Shown piece after piece: positions 8,715 through 15,320 of a stretch of 50,617 nt of DNA. Both the position numbers and the translations under genes were made by a program. The DNA is from an uncultured Bacteroidales bacterium (GTDB lineage Bacteria; Bacteroidota; Bacteroidia; Bacteroidales; Bacteroidaceae): NCBI GenBank assembly GCA_902787575.1, contig CADAGX010000018.1, forward strand, positions 1 through 50,617, read 5' to 3'. A model generated the notes under the pieces. The model did not search any database. It worked only from the letters and a program-made list of their open reading frames with translations, and had not been told where the DNA came from. Position 1 is the stretch's first letter; each line of letters opens with the position of its first letter.

Positions 8715-10787
8715 ATGTATGTAAGTTTTCGCGCTATGCGCATTTGTTTTTGTGCAGTCTTGGCCGCTCTGCCTGCTGCTTTCGTCACGGCGCAGACGCG
8801 CATGGTGGATGCCAGCGAGATAGCTGCCTCAGAGAGTATTTATGTGAACAATCGTGCTCCGTTGCCTGCGGCTCCGTTCGTGAAGTTGCCAGTGGCGTCC
8901 ATTGAGCCGCGTGGTTGGTTGGGCGAGATGCTGCGGAGACAGCGCGAAGGCTTGGCCGGACGGCTGGGCGAGATCAGCGCCTGGCTCGACAAGCGCGATA
9001 ATGCATGGCTCTCCGAAGGTGGCAGCCACGGATGGGAGGAAGTGCCTTACTGGCTGAGAGGATATGCCAATATGGCTTACCTTTCGGGCAACGAGGCGAT
9101 GCTGCGCGAGACAAAGATATGGGTGGAAGCCATCCTGAACAGCCAGCGCGAGGACGGATACTTCGGGCCGGTAAACGAGAGGGACGGCAAACGCGAGGTG
9201 TGGGCTAACATGCTGGCACTGCAGATACTGCAGGATTGGTATGAATACTCGGCCGACCAGCGTGTGCTCGACCTGATGAAGGGCTACTTCCGCTGGCAGA
9301 TGGAGTATCCTGAAGAGAAGTTCCTGCGACACTATTGGGAGAACTCGCGCGGAGGCGACAACCTGCTTTCCGTGCTGTGGCTCTACAACCGCACGGGCGA
9401 GAAGTGGCTGCTGGAACTGGCCGAAAAGGTGCACCGATGCACGGCCAACTGGATGCAAGAGAGCTCGCTCCCCAACTGGCACAATGTGAACGTGGCCGAG
9501 TGTTTCCGTGAGCCGGCAGAATACTTCTTGGTGAGCCGCGATTCGGCTGCCCTGCGTGCCACATACAACAACTTCCGCCTCATACGTCGCATCTTTGGGC
9601 AAGTGCCGGGTGGCATGTTTGGCAGCGACGAGAACTGCCGACTGAGATACATAGACCCGAGGCAAGGTACGGAGACGTGCGGCTTTGTGGAACAGATGCT
9701 CTCGGACGAGATACTGATGGCGCAGACGGGCGACTTGCTTTGGATGGAAAACCTCGAGGACGTGGCCTTCAACAGTCTGCCTGCAGCACTGACTGAAGAC
9801 ATGCGCGCACTGCGATACATCACATGTCCCAACATGGTGCAGTCCGACAGCCGCAACCATAGCCCGGGCATACAGAATGGAGGCCCCTTTCTGATGATGA
9901 ACCCATTCAGCAGCCGATGCTGCCAGCACAACCATACAATGGGCTGGCCCTACTATGCGCAGAACCTCGTGCTGGCAAGTGCAGATGGCGGGGCAGCGCT
10001 GCTTATCTACGGCGACTGCAAGGCTCGGCTCCGAGTGGTCGGCGGTCGCGAGGTGGAACTCGACGAGGAGACGCACTATCCCTTCTCCTCAGACGTGAGT
10101 CTGACGGTGCGCCTCGGGCAGAAGAACGGCCGTAAGGCCAAAACGCGGACGCCAGAGGCTGTCCAGTTTCCGCTCTATCTGCGCATACCCACTTGGACCG
10201 AAGGCGCGCACGTGACGGTCTGCGGCAAGACGGTGCCCACACAGGTGAGCAGCGGACTGCTGCGCATCAGTCGCGAGTGGAGAGACGGAGACCGAGTGGA
10301 ACTCCACTTCCCCATGCGTCTCTCGCTGCGCTGCTGGGCGCTCAACAAGAACAGCCTTTCGGTGGACTACGGACCGCTCACCATGAGCCTCTTCATAAAG
10401 GAACGCTACGAGCGGCGCGACAGCCGCGAGACGGCCATTGGCGACTCGCACTGGCAACCGGAGGCCGATGCCACGGGATGGCCCTCGTTCGAGATATATG
10501 CAGACAGCCCATGGAACTATTCGCTGCTGCCCGACACACGGCAGATGCAGGTGGAGTGGGGCGAATGGCCAGCCGACAACTACCCGTGGAACAGCCACAA
10601 CACACCATTGCGCATCCGGGCACGAGGCGCTCGCATCCCCTCTTGGACCACCGACTCCACTGGCCTCTGTCAGACGTTGCCCGAGGCCGACGCTCCACGA
10701 GGTGCACTGGAGGACATCATGCTGGTACCTATGGGAGCAGCACGACTGCGCATCAGCGCATTCCCGCCACAATTCGCAAACCAATAA
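8715..10787 (+). CDS. GH127-type beta-L-arabinofuranosidase (DUF1680)
   Basis: Secreted glycoside hydrolase, 690 residues. Signal peptide about 8-27 (ends FVTAQ). The (alpha/alpha)6 catalytic domain spans about 45-500, followed by beta-sandwich domains. In GH127 the catalytic site is a Zn-thiolate with Glu-x-Cys and a Cys-Cys pair, one Cys acting as nucleophile. Here E320-T-C322 and C402-C403 (SSRCCQHNH) are present, so the enzyme should be active; substrate specificity within GH127 and related families cannot be fixed. The open frame reaches back to 8340 inside lpxB, but the promoter box at 8682-8689 and the signal peptide place the start at 8715 (or ATG 8736). It forms an operon with the next gene (27 nt gap). 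Confidence 0.85.
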   Translation: MYVSFRAMRICFCAVLAALPAAFVTAQTRMVDASEIAASESIYVNNRAPLPAAPFVKLPVASIEPRGWLGEMLRRQREGLAGRLGEISAWLDKRDNAWLSEGGSHGWEEVPYWLRGYANMAYLSGNEAMLRETKIWVEAILNSQREDGYFGPVNERDGKREVWANMLALQILQDWYEYSADQRVLDLMKGYFRWQMEYPEEKFLRHYWENSRGGDNLLSVLWLYNRTGEKWLLELAEKVHRCTANWMQESSLPNWHNVNVAECFREPAEYFLVSRDSAALRATYNNFRLIRRIFGQVPGGMFGSDENCRLRYIDPRQGTETCGFVEQMLSDEILMAQTGDLLWMENLEDVAFNSLPAALTEDMRALRYITCPNMVQSDSRNHSPGIQNGGPFLMMNPFSSRCCQHNHTMGWPYYAQNLVLASADGGAALLIYGDCKARLRVVGGREVELDEETHYPFSSDVSLTVRLGQKNGRKAKTRTPEAVQFPLYLRIPTWTEGAHVTVCGKTVPTQVSSGLLRISREWRDGDRVELHFPMRLSLRCWALNKNSLSVDYGPLTMSLFIKERYERRDSRETAIGDSHWQPEADATGWPSFEIYADSPWNYSLLPDTRQMQVEWGEWPADNYPWNSHNTPLRIRARGARIPSWTTDSTGLCQTLPEADAPRGALEDIMLVPMGAARLRISAFPPQFANQ

Positions 10788-10814
10788 CCTTTTATTAATA
10801 TAAAATAGTAAAAC

Positions 10815-13328
10815 ATGAAAAAAAGATTTGCATTCGTCCTGATGGTTGCCGCAGCAATGGCAGGCTGTCAGAAGAAGGCCGTAAACGTATTCGAGCCTTA
10901 TGCCCAGACCGACCTGCGCCTGCCTTCCGTGCCGCTGGTGGTGAACGACCCGTACTTCTCCGTCTGGTCGCCGTTCGACCGCCTGACAGACGGCACTACT
11001 CGCCATTGGACAGACGACGAGAAACCACTGCTCGGACTACTGCGAGTGGACGGACAGACCTACCGCTTCATGGGCAAGCAGCAGGAATATGTGCTCGAGG
11101 CCATTGCTCCCATGGCAGACGAAGAGCGCTGGCAGGGACAGGTCACTCGCGAGGAGCAGCGCGACGGCTGGCAGGCTGAGCAATTCGATGCCTCCGCCTG
11201 GCGCACTGAGAAGGCCGCTTGGGGTTCGCCGAACCTCGACTATGTGAGCAGCCGCTGGGCTCGCGAGGGCAGCGACATCTATATTCGCCGCGAAGTGGAC
11301 ATCACCAACGAGCAGTTGCAACAAGACCTCTATCTGCGCTACTCGCACGATGACGTCTTCGAACTCTACATCAACGGAACGCAGGTGGCCTCCACTGGCG
11401 AGACATGGGTGGACGGAGTGGTGCTGCATCTCACCGACTCGCTCAAGCAACTGCTGCACGAAGGCTGCAACGTCTTGGCCGCTCACTGCCACAACACCAC
11501 GGGCGGAGCGTATGCCGACTTCGGTCTCTACCGCAACATCCGCGAGGCAACTGCCGAGCCGCTCGTAGCAGAGCAGAAGAGCGTGGACGTGCTGGCCACC
11601 AATACCTACTACACCTTCGTGTGCGGCCCTGTGGAACTGGACCTCGTCTTCACAGCCCCCATGCTGATAGATGACTACGACCTCATCTCCACTCCCGTCA
11701 ACTACATCTCCTATCGCGTTCGCTCCACTGACAGCCAGAAGCACTCCGTGCAGCTGATGCTGGGAGCCTCGCCCCTGATGGCTGTCAACAAGCCCTCGCA
11801 GGCCACACTCACCACACTCGGCTCCGAGGAAGGCGTACAGTTTGTCCGCACCGGCACCATCGACCAGCCCATTCTGGCTCGGAAGGGAGATGCCATCTGC
11901 ATCGATTGGGGATACTTCTATATGCCGGCCATCAATGGAACCGTCGGCATGGGACAGCCCGTAGCCGTGGAAACTGCGTTTGCCCAGAGCGGCACGTTGC
12001 CTCAGGCTGATACCACTTCCATCAGCTCCTTCCGTCCCGCCACAATGCCCACACTGGCCTATGTACACGACTTCGGAACGGTGGAGACCGCACAGAGTTT
12101 CGCACTGGTGGGCTACGATGAAGTGCAGGACATCGAGTATATGTACAAGCGCTACAAAGGCTACTGGGCACACGGAGGCAGCGTCTCCATCTTCAAGGCC
12201 TTCAGCCGGTTTGCCTCAGACTATGCCTCCATCATGCAGCGTTGCCGCGAGTTCGACCAGATGATTTACGACGACGCCATGCAGGCCGGCGGCCAGCAGT
12301 ATGCCGAGATTCTCAGCGGCTCGTATCGCCACGTAATGGCTGCACACAAACTCTTCGAAGACGAGGACGGCAACCTCCTCTGGTTCTCGAAGGAAAACAA
12401 CTCCAACGGCTGCGTTAATACTGTAGACCTCACCTATCCCGAGGCACCCCTTTTCCTCGTCTACAACCCCGAGCTGCAGAAAGCCATGATGACCAGCATC
12501 TTCGACTACAGCCTCTCCGAGCGTTGGACGAAGCCATTCGCAGCCCACGACCTTGGCACATACCCCATTGCCAACGGACAAGTCTACGGAGGCGACATGC
12601 CGCTCGAGGAAGCTGGCAACATGATAACCCTTGCCGCCATGCTCTGCAAACTCGACGGCAACACACAATACGTAGATAAGTACTGGCAGTTGCTTACCAC
12701 CTGGGCCGACTACCTCGTAGAGAACGGACAAGACCCCGAGAACCAGCTTTGCACCGACGACTTTGCCGGACACTGGGCTCACAACTGCAACCTCTCGCTC
12801 AAGGCCATTTGCGGAGTGGCAGGCTATGCCGAAATGGCACGCATGAAGGGACTCACCGATGAGGCCGACCGCTATCTGCAGACTGCACGCCAGATGGCAC
12901 AGAAGTGGGAGCAGATGGCGCTGGAGGGAGACCACTATCGCCTCGCCTTCGACCGTGAAGGGACCTGGAGCCAGAAGTACAACATGATCTGGGACCTCCT
13001 CTGGGACCTCCACCTCTTCTCCGACGAAGTTTATAGTCGCGAAATCGCCTACTACCTCACTGTGCAGAACAAGTACGGACTGCCGCTCGACTGCCGTCGC
13101 GACTATACCAAGAGCGACTGGATAATGTGGACCGCAGCCATGGCGCCCGACACAGAGACCTTCCAGCGCTTCGTTACGCCCGTTTACGACTACATCCACG
13201 AGACCGAATCGCGCGTACCCATCAGCGACTGGAGCGACACAAAGACCGGCCGTATGGTAGGCTTCAAGGCCCGCAGCGTCATTGGCGGCTACTGGATGAA
13301 AGTCCTTGCCGACAAGCTGCGCAAGTAA
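10815..13328 (+). CDS. GtaA-type glutaminase-like lipoprotein (DUF4964/5127/4965/1793)
   Basis: Exported lipoprotein of 837 residues. The lipobox AMAGC puts the lipidated Cys at 18. The order of regions matches the Bacteroidetes GtaA family: DUF4964-like start (LRLPSVPLVVNDPYFSVWSP, about 38-57), a beta-sandwich sugar-binding-like insert (about 115-235, with DDVFELYING), DUF5127 and DUF4965, and a C-terminal six-hairpin DUF1793/glutaminase A domain (about 500-830; LLWFSKENNSNGCVNTVDLT, CTDDFAGHWAHNCNLSLK). Members are annotated as glutaminases from fungal homology, but the barrel is glycosidase-like and the activity in Bacteroidetes is not settled. Pairing with a GH127 enzyme favours a role in degrading plant cell-wall arabinan or hydroxyproline-linked arabinosides; that is inference. 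Confidence 0.8.
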   Translation: MKKRFAFVLMVAAAMAGCQKKAVNVFEPYAQTDLRLPSVPLVVNDPYFSVWSPFDRLTDGTTRHWTDDEKPLLGLLRVDGQTYRFMGKQQEYVLEAIAPMADEERWQGQVTREEQRDGWQAEQFDASAWRTEKAAWGSPNLDYVSSRWAREGSDIYIRREVDITNEQLQQDLYLRYSHDDVFELYINGTQVASTGETWVDGVVLHLTDSLKQLLHEGCNVLAAHCHNTTGGAYADFGLYRNIREATAEPLVAEQKSVDVLATNTYYTFVCGPVELDLVFTAPMLIDDYDLISTPVNYISYRVRSTDSQKHSVQLMLGASPLMAVNKPSQATLTTLGSEEGVQFVRTGTIDQPILARKGDAICIDWGYFYMPAINGTVGMGQPVAVETAFAQSGTLPQADTTSISSFRPATMPTLAYVHDFGTVETAQSFALVGYDEVQDIEYMYKRYKGYWAHGGSVSIFKAFSRFASDYASIMQRCREFDQMIYDDAMQAGGQQYAEILSGSYRHVMAAHKLFEDEDGNLLWFSKENNSNGCVNTVDLTYPEAPLFLVYNPELQKAMMTSIFDYSLSERWTKPFAAHDLGTYPIANGQVYGGDMPLEEAGNMITLAAMLCKLDGNTQYVDKYWQLLTTWADYLVENGQDPENQLCTDDFAGHWAHNCNLSLKAICGVAGYAEMARMKGLTDEADRYLQTARQMAQKWEQMALEGDHYRLAFDREGTWSQKYNMIWDLLWDLHLFSDEVYSREIAYYLTVQNKYGLPLDCRRDYTKSDWIMWTAAMAPDTETFQRFVTPVYDYIHETESRVPISDWSDTKTGRMVGFKARSVIGGYWMKVLADKLRK

Positions 13329-13345
13329 AAGCAGGAATAGGAAAA

Positions 13346-13371
13346 ACAATGCCCTCCCTTCGGGGCATTGT
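13346..13371 (+). terminator. Hairpin terminator of the GH127/GtaA unit
   Basis: Stem ACAATGCCC (13346-13354) pairs with GGGCATTGT (13363-13371), loop TCCCTTCG, 17 nt after the stop of the GtaA-type gene. No strong T-run follows. Confidence 0.65.
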
Positions 13372-13399
13372 CCTGTGACGCGCCTCGTGTTGCGCGGAT

Positions 13400-13450
13400 T
13401 AGCCTTGAAGGGGCGACAGACCAATTGGTTCTGTTGCCCCTTCAAGGCTA
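13400..13450. repeat. 51-bp near-perfect inverted repeat
   Basis: Fifteen-base outer arms TAGCCTTGAAGGGGC and GCCCCTTCAAGGCTA enclose an inner ACAGA/TCTGT pair around CCAATTGG. It could be a second, bidirectional terminator or a structured RNA. Confidence 0.75.
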
Positions 13451-13534
13451 TGTATACGGACGCCTCTGTGCCATAAATGTTCGCAGGTGTCGCGCGTTGA
13501 GGAGGCCATTTATGGTTGTCGGCATTCTTCTCCC

Positions 13535-13895
13535 TCAAAATTTTTCTCCGAAAAAACCTACATACCTACACCAAGCGCATTTATCAGAAAGAAATACAAT
13601 GCGTTAATGGGGTGTAGGTTTTGGTGTAGGTTCGTTGTTTTAGTGTAGGTTTTCCGCCATAAATCCTCACTTTTCCTCAACATTTAACACTTCTCGGGCC
13701 ACGTGCTTATAGTTTGTGAAATGACGTGTCGCACTTGTGTTTTTACCCGTGAAATGTTAAAAACCATGTGTAGTGTAAGCAAAAACCTACACTAAATAGG
13801 CTTGCCTACACTGGAACCTACACCCCAAAGCGCGTTGTAAGACAGCGAGATAAGTGCTCCGAGTGTAGGTTTGTAGGTTTTTCCGGAGAAAAATT
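13535..13895. repeat. 360-bp imperfect palindromic element (MITE-like)
   Basis: The two halves mirror each other around about 13717. Matching arms are: AATTTTTCTCCG at 13537 with its complement ending 13895; the ACCTACAnACCTACAC blocks inside those; GGTGTAGGTT at 13611-13620 with AACCTACACC at 13815-13824; TTTAGTGTAGGT at 13639-13650 with its complement at 13785-13796; AACATTT at 13679-13685 with AAATGTT at 13752-13758. The motif GTGTAGGTT recurs within each half. There is no transposase. It may be a non-autonomous mobile element or a large structured RNA. Confidence 0.75.
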
Positions 13896-13929
13896 ATTAG
13901 GAGAAGGGCGCGGGCTGTGCCCTGGCCGT

Positions 13930-13956
13930 GATGCATGCATCATAGAAACGTTTCTA
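13930..13956. promoter_or_regulatory. Two adjacent perfect palindromes, possible operators
   Basis: GATGCATGCATC (13930-13941) and TAGAAACGTTTCTA (13943-13956) are perfect palindromes of 12 and 14 bp, one base apart. They could bind dimeric regulators, but no start codon or promoter box lies nearby. Confidence 0.35.
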
Positions 13957-14176
13957 ACCGCGCTGAATTTGCTTATCATAATTATTCCGCGCGACGAGGG
14001 CCGCACCATGTGTCTTTCTGAGGGAGCGAAGCGGAAGAAGAATCTCAGACCAACACCATACTGTAGGGAATTTGCTTGTCAAATTCCGCCATTCGCGCAT
14101 GTTTTTTTTCGGTCTTTGACAAGTCTTTCCGTGATGTTTTGCATTTGTCCTTCGGAAAGAAAGTGTGGCTTTCTTT

Positions 14177-15136
14177 TTACTGAAAGGCTTCCACCTCGGC
14201 GCAGAACTGGCCGTAGATGTAGTGAACGAGCAGTTTGCCTCGGTGCCCTTGCTCGGTAAGCAGTTGTGCCACGTGGCCCATGGTCATGCGCCAGTTCACT
14301 TCCACGCATGGACAAATGCCGCCGTCGGCCGTCAGCATCATGTCCACTCCCAGGGGGCCGCGGTAGGCGTAGCGCGTAAGGTGTTGCTCCCACCAGTGGC
14401 GCACGTCTGCGAGCACCTGTGGCGGTACGTACTGCATGAGCCACGAGAGTTTCTCGCCTTCGGATGCAAGCCATGAACCGGTGTAGGCTCCCGATTCGTT
14501 GGTATGGAAGAGTGAGAGTCCGCGGTACTCCACACCGCCAGCTCCGTCGAGCCGGAAGAGCATGCCGAAGTCGGCCAACTTGTCGAGCCGGCTCTCGGCC
14601 ACCACGCTGCCCTGCTGCCGTAGGATGCGGCGGCACCATGCGCGTGCAGCAGGCTGCCCCGAAGGCATCAGACCGCGTCCGCTGCTGCTCCATGGGGATT
14701 TGAAGAGGCGTTCGGAGGTGTCTGAGGCGGGGAAGAGCTGGTCTATCGACTGGCAGAGAAGGCTCTCTCCGCGCAACAACGGTCCGCAGAGTCCGTCGGC
14801 CTGCTGTTGATGCAGAGCCTCCACAGCTGTGCGGCGGTGAGAGAGTTGGCGCAGGCGCTCCAGTGCGTCGGCTGAGGGAAGGAAAGACGCGTCCACGCCT
14901 GCCTGCGAGAGTTGATGCACGAGTGCCGGACTCCATCCCCATGGGCAGATTTCGTCGCCTGGACTAAGGTGGAGCGGCGAGGTGCCGTCCCAGACCACGT
15001 CGTCCTCTTCTGCCCACCACTTGGGCAGCCACGAGAGGTCGGAACGCATCTGGCGAATGAGGGCTGGAGGCGTGTAGCCCGGACGTCCGTCTGCGAGTGC
15101 CATGTCGTTCTCGGGATTGAAAACATAGACTTTCAT
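14177..15136 (-). CDS. Uncharacterised ATP-grasp-like protein
   Basis: 319 residues, cytoplasmic, no signal or membrane segment. N-terminus [18 protein letters not shown] do not recognise a named family, but the layout is ATP-grasp-like: a lysine with a Gly/Ser-rich loop [12 protein letters not shown] (146-157), and near the C-terminus an acidic-Asn motif [14 protein letters not shown] (about 286-299) where ATP-grasp enzymes place the metal-binding E-x-N. Such enzymes ligate a carboxylate to an amine or thiol using ATP; no substrate can be named. The frame stays open to 15331, but the promoter box TAACTTTG ends 5 nt before the ATG at 15134-15136, so the upstream frame is promoter sequence. 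Divergent from the large fusion gene, with which it may work. Confidence 0.7.
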   Translation of the reverse strand: MKVYVFNPENDMALADGRPGYTPPALIRQMRSDLSWLPKWWAEEDDVVWDGTSPLHLSPGDEICPWGWSPALVHQLSQAGVDASFLPSADALERLRQLSHRRTAVEALHQQQADGLCGPLLRGESLLCQSIDQLFPASDTSERLFKSPWSSSGRGLMPSGQPAARAWCRRILRQQGSVVAESRLDKLADFGMLFRLDGAGGVEYRGLSLFHTNESGAYTGSWLASEGEKLSWLMQYVPPQVLADVRHWWEQHLTRYAYRGPLGVDMMLTADGGICPCVEVNWRMTMGHVAQLLTEQGHRGKLLVHYIYGQFCAEVEAFQ

Positions 15137-15141
15137 GAGGG

Positions 15142-15149
15142 CAAAGTTA
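15142..15149 (-). promoter_or_regulatory. Proximal promoter of the ATP-grasp-like gene
   Basis: -7 box TAACTTTG on the minus strand, preceded by a TTTTTTG -33 region about 19 nt upstream. The box ends only 5 nt from the ATG, so the mRNA should be leaderless or nearly so. Confidence 0.75.
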
Positions 15150-15216
15150 CGAATAAACGAGAGAAAAGCAAAAAATAAATTTGCTTTTCCGAGTGCAAGT
15201 AACCTCGGCTGTAAGC

Positions 15217-15224
15217 CAAAGTTA
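15217..15224 (-). promoter_or_regulatory. Distal copy of the ATP-grasp-like promoter
   Basis: A second TAACTTTG, identical in context to the proximal box, 75 bp further upstream. It would give an mRNA with a leader of about 75 nt. Confidence 0.65.
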
Positions 15225-15290
15225 CGAATAAACGAGAGAAAAGCAAAAAAAAGATTTGCCTTTCCGAACATGAATCTCGGTTTTTTGCCG

Positions 15291-15298
15291 TACATTTG
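15291..15298 (+). promoter_or_regulatory. -7 box of the fusion gene
   Basis: TACATTTG matches TAnnTTTG and ends 22 nt before the ATG at 15321. No clear -33 element. Confidence 0.65.
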
Positions 15299-15320
15299 TA
15301 CACACACAGAAACAATCTCC

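Larger units (their letters stand above)
13329..14176. other. 848-bp gene-free region rich in inverted repeats
   Basis: No supportable gene. In order it holds: the terminator hairpin at 13346-13371; a near-perfect 51-bp inverted repeat at 13400-13450 (arms TAGCCTTGAAGGGGC and GCCCCTTCAAGGCTA); an inverted pair CCATAAATG/CATTTATGG around 13471-13515; the 360-bp palindromic element at 13535-13895; two perfect short palindromes at 13930-13956; and a small hairpin GGAATTTG/CAAATTCC near 14069-14089. Short open frames here show no recognisable protein. Confidence 0.75.
15139..15290. repeat. Tandem duplication of a 75-bp promoter segment
   Basis: Two direct copies, offset exactly 75 bp, share CAAAGTTACGAATAAACGAG (15142 and 15217) and continue through the A-rich stretch to a TTTGCnTTTCCGA block. 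Each carries a full minus-strand promoter (-33 TTTTTTG, -7 TAACTTTG). Confidence 0.9.

Noticed and set aside
8829-10076. 415-residue open frame antisense to the GH127 gene
   Set aside because: Shadow of a gene with clear catalytic motifs and signal peptide on the plus strand; no own motif or promoter.
12216-13538. 440-residue open frame antisense to the GtaA-type gene
   Set aside because: Opposite a certain gene and running into its terminator; no recognisable protein.
13368-14009. Small open frames in the intergenic palindrome region
   Set aside because: Arise from the inverted repeats; no known domain, no start signals, low complexity.
13329-14176. Insertion sequence remnant
   Set aside because: No transposase fragment in any frame; only the palindromic structure remains, so it is listed as MITE-like with reserve.
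15135-15320. 62-codon upstream extension of the fusion protein
   Set aside because: It is made of the two duplicated promoter copies (repeated LRINERKAK) and lies before the -7 box.
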